Assembly: GCF_000257645.1 (NCBI RefSeq)
Contig: NZ_AJHJ01000044.1
Coordinates: 1-36,435, forward strand
Length of the DNA stretch: 36,435 nt
Reading direction: 5' to 3'
Source of the DNA: Serratia sp. M24T3
GTDB taxonomy: Bacteria > Pseudomonadota > Gammaproteobacteria > Enterobacterales > Enterobacteriaceae
Made by a program: the position numbers and the translations under genes. Positions 1 through 10,864 of this stretch are shown here, in pieces. The notes beneath the pieces are model-generated. The model made no database searches. It saw only the letters and a list, made by a program, of their open reading frames with translations, and had not been told where the DNA came from. Positions within the stretch are counted from its first letter, which is position 1, and every line of letters starts with the position of its first letter.

Positions 1-46
1 GGAACGTTCAAATTTTTCTTTAGACACGGATTTATTCCTTACTATT

Positions 47-72
47 GTGCTCTCCCCTCAAGGAGAGAGCAC
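47..72 (-). other. Hairpin in the fusA-tuf intercistronic region
   Basis: Two 8-base arms (47-54 and 65-72) pair perfectly around a 10-base loop, just after the fusA stop on the minus strand. No T tract follows, so it does not look like a strong intrinsic terminator. By conserved order a tuf gene should lie beyond the window edge. The hairpin could then protect an mRNA end or attenuate read-through into tuf. This role is inference. Confidence 0.45.
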
Positions 73-97
73 GGGATCATTGTGTTAAAACCTAGGC

Positions 98-2221
<2,124 letters not shown>

Positions 2222-2292
2222 CTATTACTAGGGCGTTCAAGTTCAGTTAATCCAAACGGGCTAACTGTTGCCAGCGCCCGCTTGTTTAGCAT

Positions 2293-2412
2293 ATACCCGC
2301 AATATTTCAAATCGCAGATGCGTAAGCTGTTTCGCTCACCCCGGTCAATTACCTGTGTAAATTCCCGGGGGTCTTTCAACTGCCTTCTTCCGGAGTTGAA
2401 ATCTTGGGGTAT
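2293..2412. repeat. ERIC-type intergenic palindromic repeat
   Basis: This 120-base element fills most of the rpsG-fusA gap. Its ends form an inverted repeat: ATACCCGCAATATTTCAA starts at 2293, and the mirror-image ATACCCCAAGATTTCAA is read from 2412 on the other strand. The core CGCTCACCCCGGTCAATTAC (2333-2352) matches the reverse of the conserved ERIC core with few changes, and GTAAGC and CCGGGG blocks are also present. ERIC elements are about 127 bases long, imperfectly palindromic, non-coding and found in transcribed intergenic regions of enterobacteria. The assignment is from remembered consensus, not an alignment. Confidence 0.8.
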
Positions 2413-2425
2413 CTACAACTGGTAA

Positions 2426-3486
<1,061 letters not shown>

Positions 3487-3509
3487 GAAATATACAGCAT
3501 ATCGCGAAA

Positions 3510-3797
3510 TCACCATGCAAGGTGCTGGCTGTGCCGCTCGGTCAAATCAACGAATCCAGTATAGTCGATCGGTGTCATTTTGTGTGAAATTTGACCAATC
3601 AACCCTCTGGCCTGTAAATCTTCACTGAGCACATAAACCGGGCAGCTCAGAACTGATAGATGGGACTGCGCCACGCTGTTTTCAAGGGCGGCCAGCACAC
3701 CGTCCTGCATCAGCAATAACGCATCATTCTGGCCTATCAAACGAATAAGCGCTGAGATATCACATTGTTGAGGTGAATGAGCAAGCGTAAAAAGCAT
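3510..3797 (-). CDS. tusB: Sulfurtransferase complex subunit TusB
   Basis: TusB is part of the TusBCD heterohexamer. The complex takes persulfide sulfur from TusA and passes it to TusE and MnmA for 2-thiolation of U34 in tRNAs for Lys, Glu and Gln. The 95-residue protein matches the E. coli length and begins MLFTLAHSPQQCDISAL. It is the last gene of yheO-tusD-tusC-tusB, 13 bases after tusC. The str promoter follows it directly. Confidence 0.95.
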   Translation of the reverse strand: MLFTLAHSPQQCDISALIRLIGQNDALLLMQDGVLAALENSVAQSHLSVLSCPVYVLSEDLQARGLIGQISHKMTPIDYTGFVDLTERHSQHLAW

Positions 3798-3810
3798 TAT
3801 CCGTTCTCGA

Positions 3811-4206
3811 TTAAAAGGTCATTACTACGTCATAAGTACCGAGTTTCCGGCGCAAGTCTTCAGGCTTGAGAGGCTCGACATCAAGCACCCACTCATTGAA
3901 TTGTGCCAGTCCCCGCTCAATGACAGACGCTTCACAGATAAAACATTGCTCAATATCGTACAGGGGTAAAATGCCGTAGGTCGCGATATAATTTCGCGCT
4001 AAAATTTTTTCTGGCTGTTGCCCTGGCAGCAGTTGTAAAACGCCATCAGAGACAAAAAACACGCCGATATCTTCCGTCAGAGCAGAAGTTGCCAGCAAGG
4101 CATCAAGCCCTTCCCGACCCGCAGAAGTGCCATGCGGCCCGTGTGAAAACACAAAGGCGACTCTCTTTGACTGATTTTCTGGCTTCATGATGCTGTCAGT
4201 TTCCAT
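3811..4206 (-). CDS. tusC: Sulfurtransferase complex subunit TusC
   Basis: TusC is a DsrF-like structural subunit of the cytoplasmic TusBCD sulfur relay. The core [20 protein letters not shown] and the DALLATSAL stretch align with E. coli TusC. The chosen ATG at 4204-4206 is 2 bases after the tusD stop, which suggests translational coupling. An ATG at 4186-4188 (125 residues) is closer to the 119-residue E. coli protein. Neither has a good Shine-Dalgarno sequence, so the exact start is open. Confidence 0.93.
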   Translation of the reverse strand: METDSIMKPENQSKRVAFVFSHGPHGTSAGREGLDALLATSALTEDIGVFFVSDGVLQLLPGQQPEKILARNYIATYGILPLYDIEQCFICEASVIERGLAQFNEWVLDVEPLKPEDLRRKLGTYDVVMTF

Positions 4207-4208
4207 CG

Positions 4209-4595
4209 CTAAAATTGTACCAGGCGATCGCAAGTGAGCGAGGCCTCCGCCAGGCTGCCTAATCCGGTCAGGGAGAATCCTTCCTGAAGGTTGGCCTCCA
4301 ATTCCTGGCGCTGTGCGGCTTCAACGTTATCAATAACGCCGCGACGTAACGCCGCTGCCACGCAGACATTCAAATTTACCTGATGTGCGACGGAAAGTTG
4401 CTGCCACGCGCGGACCAAATCAAACTCGTCCGACGCTGGCGAAGAAAGCTGATTGCCGTTTAGCACGCCTTCGCGATAGAAGAATACGCTCACTAACTGA
4501 TGCCCACGGGCTAGCAGCGCCAGCGCAAACTGATACGCTGCGCTTGCCTGTTGAGTGCCGTACGGCGCGCCGGTAACCAAAATACTGTATTGCAA
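4209..4595 (-). CDS. tusD: Sulfurtransferase complex subunit TusD
   Basis: TusD is the DsrE-like subunit that carries the catalytic persulfide cysteine of TusBCD. I place the start at TTG 4593-4595. This gives AAGG at a 6-base spacing, a 128-residue product like E. coli, and puts the cysteine of [11 protein letters not shown] exactly at residue 78, the E. coli active-site number. A second TTG at 4599-4601 has no usable spacing, and there is no ATG. The start lies 8 bases after yheO, so the genes are cotranscribed. Confidence 0.93.
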   Translation of the reverse strand: MQYSILVTGAPYGTQQASAAYQFALALLARGHQLVSVFFYREGVLNGNQLSSPASDEFDLVRAWQQLSVAHQVNLNVCVAAALRRGVIDNVEAAQRQELEANLQEGFSLTGLGSLAEASLTCDRLVQF

Positions 4596-4603
4596 TGCCA
4601 ACC

Positions 4604-5320
4604 TTAATTCCCCAACGGTTCGCCGCTTTTAAACTGACGAATGTACAAATAAACCGTGTGCTTGGAAATATTCAGACGATCCGCAACCTGGTTAATCGCA
4701 TCTTTAATATCAAAAATGCCTTTCTCGTAGAGGTTAAGCACCACCTGACGATTCTTGGCATTGTTGGTGACATTGCGATCCGCATTCACTTCTTCAATGG
4801 TAAATTCCAGCGTTTGCGCGACCAGATCATCAACTGAAGAGGCAAAGTTCACCGAAGGTGACACATCCTGAGTTTCAGGCGGAATAAAGGTTTGCATGAT
4901 TTGCGAGAAAGGAACGTCGAGGTTCATATTGATACACAATAGACCCACCACGCGCTGATCGCGATTGCGGATAGCAATAGTCACCGATTTCATCAGCACG
5001 CCACTTTTCGCCCGGGTAAAATAGGCTTTGGAGACATTGCTGTCGGCGCCGGTCATGTCATGCAGCATGCGCAGGGCTAAATCGGTAATTGGCGAACCAA
5101 TCTTGCGACCCGTGTGTTCCCCATTGGCGATGCGAATTGCCGAGCATTTCAGATCTTCCAGAGAATGCAGAACAATTTCACAGTGTTGACCAATCAGCAT
5201 CGCCAATCCGTCAACCACGGCTTCGTATGAAGCCAGGATTTCATGGTCGGTTGCACTAAAAGGACGTTGGTCCAGCAAATCCAGATCACCGGTTTCGCCA
5301 TTTAGAAGCGAATTAGACAT
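4604..5320 (-). CDS. yheO: YheO family PAS/HTH putative DNA-binding regulator
   Basis: YheO belongs to the conserved YheO-like PAS-domain family with a C-terminal helix-turn-helix. The 238-residue product matches E. coli YheO across its length. The N-terminal sensor region includes [20 protein letters not shown], and the C-terminal HTH includes [20 protein letters not shown]. The start is ATG 5318-5320 with a purine-rich site (GGGTGG) upstream, in preference to GTG at 5330-5332. It heads the yheO-tusDCB operon. Its regulatory targets and ligand are not known to me. Confidence 0.92.
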   Translation of the reverse strand: MSNSLLNGETGDLDLLDQRPFSATDHEILASYEAVVDGLAMLIGQHCEIVLHSLEDLKCSAIRIANGEHTGRKIGSPITDLALRMLHDMTGADSNVSKAYFTRAKSGVLMKSVTIAIRNRDQRVVGLLCINMNLDVPFSQIMQTFIPPETQDVSPSVNFASSVDDLVAQTLEFTIEEVNADRNVTNNAKNRQVVLNLYEKGIFDIKDAINQVADRLNISKHTVYLYIRQFKSGEPLGN

Positions 5321-5538
5321 TGAAGCTACCACCCTCTACATCGGGGCCTACTCATCAGCTGGAGTAAGGCTCACCGTTAAATCAATCTCATCAGGCCCTA
5401 CTGTAACAAAGGCACAGTAAAAAGGTCCCTACGATTATTCAAGGTATTGACGTTAAGCTTGAGCGATAAACTCGTCAAGTTATCATCATAGAGTAACCCC
5501 GGTAAAAATGGGGGGGAAGCGATCACAAAGCTGAAGGT

Positions 5539-5569
5539 AAAAAAAACCGCCGCATAAGCGACGGTTTTC
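5539..5569 (-). terminator. Intrinsic terminator after fkpA
   Basis: On the minus strand CCGTCGC and GCGGCGG pair around TTAT, with one G-T pair, and a run of T follows. The hairpin sits about 20 bases after the fkpA stop. Confidence 0.8.
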
Positions 5570-5590
5570 TAAAGCATTAATCAGACAGTA

Positions 5591-6439
5591 TTATTCTGAT
5601 TTTGCTGCTGCATCAGCATCTGCTGGCTTGGTTGCATCTTTTGCATCAGCCTTAGGTGCTGGTTTGATGTCCAGCAGCTCTACTTCGAATACCAGAGTAG
5701 AGTTGGCAGGGATGCCTGGGACGCCAGTTTTGCCGTAAGCCAGAGCCGGTGGGATCACCAGCTTGATTTTACCGCCTTTCTTAACGTGCTTGAGGCCTTC
5801 GGTCCAGCCTGGGATCACGCCATCAAGACGGAAGGACAATGGCTCACCGCGAGTATAAGAGTTATCAAACTCGGTGCCGTCTACCAGAGTGCCTTTGTAG
5901 TTAACGACTACGGTATCACTGTCTTTAGGAGTCGCGCCGGTACCTGGTTTTTCAACTTGATACAGCAGGCCTGATTCGGTTTTCTTCACGCCTTTTTCTT
6001 TGGCGAAGTCTGCACGGAACTTGTCGCCTTTCTCATCGTTGGCTTTAGCGTCTGCTTCCATTTTCTGCTGAGCAGAAGCTTTTACTTTAGCTTCGAAAGA
6101 TTGCAGCGTTTTCTCGATGTCGGCATCAGAAAGCTTACTTTTGTTGGCGAACGCGTCCTGAACACCGGCGATCAGCTGGTCTTTATCCAGTTTGATACCC
6201 AGTTTTTCTTGTTCTTTCAGGGAATTGTCCATGTAACGACCTAATGAAGCACCCAGCGCATAGGCGGCTTGCTCATCGTCGTTCTTGAATTGCGCATTGG
6301 TGGTTGCTGGTGCTGTAGCCGCTGGTGCAGCCGCAGTAGAATCAGTCGCTTTTGCAGCATCAGCTGCCATGGCCTGAGTTGCACCCAGGGCAAGAGCCAT
6401 CGTGGTAGCCAACAGCGTTACTTTAAACAATGATTTCAT
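5591..6439 (-). CDS. fkpA: Periplasmic FKBP-type peptidyl-prolyl isomerase
   Basis: FkpA is a periplasmic prolyl isomerase and chaperone that assists folding of exported proteins. The 282-residue product starts MKSLFKVTLLATT. It has a Sec signal peptide with likely cleavage after AMA (about residue 25), then an alanine/threonine-rich linker, a helical dimerisation domain (about 45-140) and a C-terminal FKBP domain with the VVVNYKGTLVDGTEFDNSY and GVIPGWTEGLKHVKKGGKIK blocks. A charged Ala/Asp/Lys-rich tail follows, longer than in E. coli. The start ATG 6437-6439 has GGAG at a 6-base spacing. A TTG 12 bases upstream is rejected. Confidence 0.96.
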   Translation of the reverse strand: MKSLFKVTLLATTMALALGATQAMAADAAKATDSTAAAPAATAPATTNAQFKNDDEQAAYALGASLGRYMDNSLKEQEKLGIKLDKDQLIAGVQDAFANKSKLSDADIEKTLQSFEAKVKASAQQKMEADAKANDEKGDKFRADFAKEKGVKKTESGLLYQVEKPGTGATPKDSDTVVVNYKGTLVDGTEFDNSYTRGEPLSFRLDGVIPGWTEGLKHVKKGGKIKLVIPPALAYGKTGVPGIPANSTLVFEVELLDIKPAPKADAKDATKPADADAAAKSE

Positions 6440-6498
6440 CCATTTCTCCAAGACTTGAGGCTCTTACCTCAAGTAACAATTACGAAAGTTCGCCGGTT

Positions 6499-6528
6499 AA
6501 TATAACTGTCCCTGTCAACGCATGACAA
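6499..6528 (-). promoter_or_regulatory. Candidate fkpA sigma70 promoter
   Basis: On the minus strand TTGTCA (6523-6528) and TATATT (6499-6504) are 18 bases apart, about 60 bases upstream of the fkpA start. E. coli fkpA is sigmaE-controlled. A GAACTT-like element occurs nearer the gene, but I see no convincing sigmaE -10. Confidence 0.4.
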
Positions 6529-6701
6529 TCGCTATACTTCCCGAACGCGCATAAATAGGACCTTTTTTGCTTCAATAAGTTTCTGAAGGCGGCAGAAAAC
6601 GGCTAACTCTGAGTTTTTTCCGACTTTTGCGGGTAGAATATGGCGCAAATTCTGTCGCACCGACAGACAATCCTCACCGAACGGCACTAAAGGCATAAAA
6701 T

Positions 6702-6920
6702 ATGGAACAAAACCCTTTCGAACAGCGGATTGAAGCTCTGGAAAGCAAACTGGCTTTTCAGGAAGTCACCATTGAAGAGCTGAACCAGATTGTGACGTCG
6801 CACCAGCTCGAAATGAGTCGCCTGCACGATCACCTGCGTCTGCTAACCGACAGACTGCGCGCGTCGCAGCCTTCGATGATTGCCGATGCCTCAGAAGAAA
6901 CGCCGCCTCCGCATTACTAA
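6702..6920 (+). CDS. slyX: SlyX family protein
   Basis: SlyX is a short coiled-coil protein of unknown function, conserved beside slyD in enterobacteria. The 72-residue product has heptad-rich helices from the N-terminus to about residue 55 ([20 protein letters not shown]) and ends in PPPHY, both typical of the family. AAAGG lies 8 bases before the ATG. It is divergent from fkpA, as in E. coli. Here yecA, acdS and acdR separate it from slyD. Confidence 0.93.
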   Translation: MEQNPFEQRIEALESKLAFQEVTIEELNQIVTSHQLEMSRLHDHLRLLTDRLRASQPSMIADASEETPPPHY

Positions 6921-7047
6921 GTTTCAGGCAAGTCTGCCGCAGCGTGGATTTAACCGCGCAAAATAGTGCTCATCGTTAAGCTTTAACCTCGATGATTGAT
7001 GCTTTATGCCTACAATAAAATTAAATATGTTCCCCGGAGACCCGCGT

Positions 7048-7722
7048 ATGAAAGAAGGCCCATTAACCGAGAAAGAGCTGGAGTGGCTTGAAGAAATTCT
7101 GGAAAAATACGGCAACGAGCGATCTGTTATCGACGTCGCCGAGCTTGATGGCTTACTGACGGCGATCCTTTCCGGCCCGGTGATGATTGAACCAAGCGAA
7201 TGGCTGATTGCGCTGTGGGGCGGCCAGGAACATATTCCTAAATGGTCGAACGAGCGCGAACTCAAGCGCTTTATGGATCTGACCTTCCAGCATATGAACG
7301 ACATCTCAGACCGACTGACAGAGTATCCGGATCAGTTCGAGCCGCTGTTCGGCGTTCAGGACATTGATGACGAGGAATACACCGTCGCCGAAGAGTGGTG
7401 CTATGGCTACATGCGCGGATGGTCGTTAAGTGACTGGTCAACATTGCCTCAAGAGCTGGAGCCCGCACTTAAAGCCATTGCTTTGCACGGCAGCGAAGAA
7501 AATGTTCCCGTGCTGGAGCAGATGTCTAATGACGAAATTGAAGCAAGCATTGAGAAAATCAAACCTGCGGCGCTGGCCTTGCATGATTATTGGCTGGCAC
7601 AGCAGCCAGCAGCTGCCGCGACGCCCTCTTCTATACCAATTGTTGTAGCGCCAAAAACAGGACGCAACGATCCTTGCCCGTGCGGCAGCGGCAAAAAGTA
7701 TAAAAACTGCTGTCTGCACTGA
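7048..7722 (+). CDS. yecA: YecA-type UPF0149 protein with SEC-C zinc motif
   Basis: The 224-residue product aligns throughout with E. coli YecA (221 residues). It has an N-terminal UPF0149 helical domain ([39 protein letters not shown]) and a C-terminal SEC-C zinc-binding tail, [24 protein letters not shown] tails also occur at the end of SecA, and E. coli YecA has been linked to ribosome and nascent-chain contact. The ATG at 7048 has GGAGA at a 7-base spacing, so the upstream ATG at 7006 is rejected. In E. coli yecA lies elsewhere, so its place between slyX and slyD is a rearrangement or a second copy. Confidence 0.88.
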   Translation: MKEGPLTEKELEWLEEILEKYGNERSVIDVAELDGLLTAILSGPVMIEPSEWLIALWGGQEHIPKWSNERELKRFMDLTFQHMNDISDRLTEYPDQFEPLFGVQDIDDEEYTVAEEWCYGYMRGWSLSDWSTLPQELEPALKAIALHGSEENVPVLEQMSNDEIEASIEKIKPAALALHDYWLAQQPAAAATPSSIPIVVAPKTGRNDPCPCGSGKKYKNCCLH

Positions 7723-7737
7723 TTAATAGAGTCCGCC

Positions 7738-7776
7738 AATAGCAAACGGCCACATCCCCGCTGGCCGATTGCTATT
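7738..7776. terminator. Bidirectional hairpin between convergent yecA and acdS
   Basis: AATAGCAAACGGCCA (7738-7752) and TGGCCGATTGCTATT (7762-7776) pair over 15 positions with a single A/A-type mismatch around a short loop. It separates two convergent genes. A T-rich flank follows on the plus side (ATTT). It probably terminates both transcripts. Confidence 0.7.
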
Positions 7777-7788
7777 ATTTGGGCTGAA

Positions 7789-8805
7789 TCAGCCGTTGCG
7801 GAAAATATAGCTATAGGCGCTGAGCGCTGGGGCACCACCAAGATGCGCGTACAGAACCTTTGAACCGTCTGGGAACTCTCCATTGCGCACCATATCAATC
7901 AGGCCGTGCATGGACTTTCCCTCGTAAACTGGGTCAGTCAACACGCCTTCCGTGCGTGCGCAAAGGCGGATGGCTTCCAGTGTACCTTCACTCGGCAGAC
8001 CATATTCCGGGCCACCGTAACGAGTATCCAGCACCACATCTTCTTCCGTAATTTCCCGCCCCAGCTCAACAAGATTGGCAGTATTTTGCGCGATACGCAG
8101 GATTTGCGCCTTGGTTTGCGCCGCTTTTGCCGAGGCGTCGATGCCGATAACATTGCGTGAACGCCCATCGGCTGCAAATCCGACCACCATGCCAGCCTGG
8201 GTACTGCCGGTCACCGAACACACCACGATATAATCAAATTTAAAGCCTAATTCCTGCTCCTGCTGGCGCACTTCTTCTGCAAAGCCGACAAATCCCAGCC
8301 CGCCGTAAGGGTGCTCGGAGCATCCCGCTGGAATAGGGAAAGGTTTACCGCCATCCTGTGCAGCCTCTTCCATTGCCTGTTTCCAACTTTCGCGAATACC
8401 GATGTCAAAACCGGCGGCATCGAGGCGCACATCGGCGCCCATAATGCGCGACAGCTCAATGTTGCCCACGCGATCGTAAACAGTATCGGAATAGTTGACC
8501 CAGTTTTCCTGCACCAGAATACATTTCATTCCCAGATGCGCGGCAACGGCGGCAACCTGGCGGGTCTGGTTCGACTGAATTCCGCCAATCGATACCAATG
8601 TATCGCATCCTTGAGCCAATGCCTCGGGGATCAAATATTCCATTTTGCGGGTTTTATTGCCGCCAAATGCCAGCCCGCTGTTGCAGTCTTCTCGTTTGGC
8701 GTAGATATCGACCTTTCCTCCCAGAGCAGCGCTCAGACGTTTCATAGGCGTAATTGGGGATGGACCAAAAGTCAGCGGGTAGCGTGGGAATTTTTCCAGG
8801 TTCAT
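7789..8805 (-). CDS. acdS: 1-aminocyclopropane-1-carboxylate (ACC) deaminase
   Basis: AcdS is a PLP enzyme that cleaves ACC, the plant ethylene precursor, to 2-oxobutanoate and ammonia. It is a known trait of plant-associated bacteria. The 338-residue length is exactly that of Pseudomonas AcdS. The PLP lysine is K51 (in GGNKTRK), with S78 in the GIQSNQ loop, Y268, Y294, E295 (in DPVYEGKS) and L322. E295 and L322 separate true ACC deaminases from D-cysteine desulfhydrases, which have Ser and Thr there. The ATG has GGAG 7 to 8 bases upstream. A likely Lrp-type regulator gene (acdR) lies upstream on the same strand across an AT-rich gap. Confidence 0.95.
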   Translation of the reverse strand: MNLEKFPRYPLTFGPSPITPMKRLSAALGGKVDIYAKREDCNSGLAFGGNKTRKMEYLIPEALAQGCDTLVSIGGIQSNQTRQVAAVAAHLGMKCILVQENWVNYSDTVYDRVGNIELSRIMGADVRLDAAGFDIGIRESWKQAMEEAAQDGGKPFPIPAGCSEHPYGGLGFVGFAEEVRQQEQELGFKFDYIVVCSVTGSTQAGMVVGFAADGRSRNVIGIDASAKAAQTKAQILRIAQNTANLVELGREITEEDVVLDTRYGGPEYGLPSEGTLEAIRLCARTEGVLTDPVYEGKSMHGLIDMVRNGEFPDGSKVLYAHLGGAPALSAYSYIFRNG

Positions 8806-9179
8806 AATGCCTCTCCAGATAACAGGGTTGCGTCATAACTTGCTGAGCAAAATAGTGTTTGTGCATACCCTTCAACAATACATCAGACCTGAAAATAATA
8901 AATTTCGTTTTATAATGAATAAAGTTTATTAAAAAAACATAAAATCATAAAAAACTGATTAAAGTTGCCATTTATTATTTATTTGTGGAATAAAATTAAT
9001 AAAAAAATCTTATGGCTGCACCAGAAGCAAAACGCTTTTAGAAAAAAGTCATTCAATATAGATAGTTAAAAATTAGTGGGCATCATCAGCAGATAATAGA
9101 AAATAAAAAACCCGCAAATTGCAGGTTGATTAGTTAATTTGAAAATAAAAGCGATGGCAGTGATATTAGTTAATAACGC
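8806..9179 (-). promoter_or_regulatory. AT-rich acdR-acdS intergenic region
   Basis: This 374-base stretch has no credible gene and is much richer in A and T than its surroundings. It holds the acdR terminator (9104-9126) and must carry the acdS promoter. A palindrome AATAAAGTTTATT (8918-8930) next to a TATAAA-like -10 on the minus strand is a candidate Lrp-family binding site. No CRP or FNR site of good quality was seen. Confidence 0.45.
9104..9126 (-). terminator. Intrinsic terminator after acdR
   Basis: On the minus strand ACCTGCAA and TTTGCGGGT pair, with one G-T pair, and are followed by a run of T. The hairpin is about 55 bases downstream of the acdR stop. It implies that acdS has its own promoter. 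Confidence 0.7.
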
Positions 9180-9674
9180 TTAGAGGGGAATTTGAGTGGT
9201 AGAAAATATTTCGCGTAAACCAATAAAAGATCTAATCTGCCTGACGCCAGGCAAAAATAATAACTGCTCGGCATGAAGTTTATTAAAGCTTTGGTTATCT
9301 GCCGTGCGAATTAGCATAACAAAATCAAATTCGCCGCTCACCATATGACATTCCATGCAGCCTTTGATTTTCTTTACTGCTGACTCGAAGTCCTTGAAAG
9401 AATCGGGGGTAGACCTGTCGAGCACCACACCAATAATCACCACCAGCCCGACATTCAGCGCCTGCGGGTTAAGTAAGGCGACATAGTTTTGGATATACCC
9501 AAGCTGTTTCAGGCGTTCAACACGCCGCAGGCTGGCAGGAGGGCTAAGGCTAATTTTGGAAGACAGCGCCACGTTTGAAATCGAACTGTCTTGCTGCAGG
9601 ATACGCAGTATGGCGAGGTCATACTTGTCCAGCGCCTTTTCGCTCCCGGCATCCTTATTCGCTCTCTGCTCCAT
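9180..9674 (-). CDS. acdR: Lrp/AsnC family regulator, probable AcdR
   Basis: The 164-residue product has an N-terminal winged HTH (about residues 16-75; LDKYDLAILRILQQD and LSPPASLRRVERLKQLGYI) and a C-terminal AsnC/RAM ligand-binding domain (about 80-155; MECHMVSGEFDFVMLIRT). Its length equals that of E. coli Lrp. AcdR proteins of this family activate acdS when ACC is present. The name is inferred from adjacency to acdS. The start ATG 9672-9674 has AAGGA at about 7 bases. The longer frame to 9770 runs into the promoter and is rejected. AcdR genes are often divergent from acdS, whereas here both are on the same strand. Confidence 0.85.
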   Translation of the reverse strand: MEQRANKDAGSEKALDKYDLAILRILQQDSSISNVALSSKISLSPPASLRRVERLKQLGYIQNYVALLNPQALNVGLVVIIGVVLDRSTPDSFKDFESAVKKIKGCMECHMVSGEFDFVMLIRTADNQSFNKLHAEQLLFLPGVRQIRSFIGLREIFSTTQIPL

Positions 9675-9723
9675 AACAACAGTCCTTATATAATATAAAA
9701 AACTTATGGCTATAAAAGAAAAT

Positions 9724-9753
9724 ATTATACTTCGGGAAATGTCATTATTTCCC
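9724..9753 (-). promoter_or_regulatory. acdR promoter with overlapping palindrome
   Basis: On the minus strand a perfect -10 TATAAT (9724-9729) lies about 50 bases upstream of the acdR start. GGGAAAT (9734-9740) and ATTTCCC (9747-9753) form a perfect inverted repeat with a 6-base centre inside the -10/-35 spacer and -35 region. The -35 itself is poor. This is the layout expected of an autoregulated or activator-dependent promoter. Confidence 0.55.
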
Positions 9754-9823
9754 TGCTTGCATCCTGTCATTGCAACTTAAAAAAATCAATAATTACAGAA
9801 ACAGCTTTCTAAATAAAAGACAA

Positions 9824-9849
9824 TAAAAAAGGCGGCCATTGCCGCCTTT
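9824..9849 (-). terminator. Intrinsic terminator after slyD
   Basis: On the minus strand AAAGGCGGCAATGGCCGCCTTTTTT gives a GGCGGC/GCCGCC-type stem with a T run, about 45 bases after the slyD stop. Confidence 0.85.
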
Positions 9850-9893
9850 CTCATTTTCTTTATATCGTAAACTGCTTAGAGAAACAGTTCCAA

Positions 9894-10436
9894 TTAGTGG
9901 CTGCAACCGCAACCGCCGGTACCGCAACCACCTTGACCGTGGTCATGGCCGTGGTCATGGTCGTGACCGTGCTCACCGTGAACGTGGCCGTGAGCCAGTT
10001 CTTCTTCTGTTGCTTCGCGGATCGCCACAACTTCAACGTTGAAGTTCAGGTTCTGACCAGCCAGCATGTGGTTACCGTCAACCACAACGTGGTCGCCGTC
10101 AACTTCAGTAATTTCTACAGGAACTGGACCCTGATCGGTGTCAGCCAGGAAACGCATACCCACTTCCAGCTCGTCAACACCCATGAACACGTCTTTAGGA
10201 ACGCGCTGCACCAGGTTCTCGTCGTAGTTACCATAAGCTTCGTTAGCGCCTACATGCACGTCAAAACGATCGCCCACCGCATGGCCTTCCAGCGCGCTTT
10301 CCAGACCGGAAATCAGCGAACCGTGACCGTGCAGGTAGTCCAGTGGTGCACTTACCGGCGACTCGTCAACCAGCACACCATCTTCAGTACGAACCTGATA
10401 CGCAACGCTGACAACCACGTCTTTAGATACTTTCAT
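9894..10436 (-). CDS. slyD: FKBP-type peptidyl-prolyl isomerase and nickel metallochaperone SlyD
   Basis: SlyD is a cytoplasmic prolyl isomerase with chaperone activity that also binds nickel for hydrogenase maturation. The 180-residue product has the FKBP domain (1-70 and 130-150), the insert-in-flap chaperone domain (about 70-130) and a metal-binding tail from about residue 148 rich in His, Asp, Gly and Cys, ending GCGTGGCGCSH. The start ATG has TAGGAG 5 bases upstream. A -10-like TACAAT lies near 10494 on the minus strand. Confidence 0.97.
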   Translation of the reverse strand: MKVSKDVVVSVAYQVRTEDGVLVDESPVSAPLDYLHGHGSLISGLESALEGHAVGDRFDVHVGANEAYGNYDENLVQRVPKDVFMGVDELEVGMRFLADTDQGPVPVEITEVDGDHVVVDGNHMLAGQNLNFNVEVVAIREATEEELAHGHVHGEHGHDHDHGHDHGQGGCGTGGCGCSH

Positions 10437-10551
10437 GATAACTCCTACCGTTTGAAAACTGTAATTTCGTCAAATACCGTATTTTGGCGAAGATTGTAGC
10501 GGAAAACCGCGTGTCTGTACCCCTAAGCATAAAAAAAGGCACAGCATAACG

Positions 10552-10755
10552 CTACTCTGGATGAAAGATACCGATCACCTGCTCTTCAGGACGAACATGT
10601 TTGGTGACCTGTTCATCGGTCTGGCGCTTGTGATGCCCGCACTTGACGCACTCCACGACCTCAACCTGGTCTTCTTGCCATAACATCAGTGTATCCAGTG
10701 CCTTACACTCAGGGCATACGGCACCGGCGATAAAACGTTTACGAGTTGTAGCCAT
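10552..10755 (-). CDS. yheV: YheV family putative zinc-ribbon protein
   Basis: The 67-residue product belongs to the DUF2387 family. CPEC near residue 14 and CVKCGHH near residue 36 are the two halves of a probable zinc ribbon. It begins MATTRKRFIAGAVCPECKAL and matches E. coli YheV (66 residues). GAGG lies 6 bases before the ATG. It follows kefB on the same strand after 109 bases, as in E. coli. The function is unknown. Confidence 0.93.
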   Translation of the reverse strand: MATTRKRFIAGAVCPECKALDTLMLWQEDQVEVVECVKCGHHKRQTDEQVTKHVRPEEQVIGIFHPE

Positions 10756-10864
10756 TTTCAGCCTCTCATTGATTTCAGCCGCGAGCCGCTATTCCCTGCT
10801 TCGCCGTATGAAATCCTTTACAAAAAAATATTCGGAAACTTCTGTTACCCCGCGCCGTGAGACG

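Noticed and set aside
6440-6701. sigmaE promoter for fkpA
   Set aside because: A GAACTT-like -35 is visible, but no matching -10 at the right distance, so only a sigma70 candidate is reported.
7789-8805. D-cysteine desulfhydrase (dcyD)
   Set aside because: Same fold family, but Glu295 and Leu322 and the exact 338-residue length identify ACC deaminase.
8860-9110. Prophage or insertion-sequence remnant in the AT-rich acdS-acdR gap
   Set aside because: No transposase or integrase fragment, terminal repeat or target duplication could be seen. Only AT-rich DNA and a terminator are present.
9897-10499. 200-residue plus-strand frame opposite slyD
   Set aside because: Its Thr/Val-rich N-terminus is the reverse reading of the His-rich SlyD tail. 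slyD is certain.
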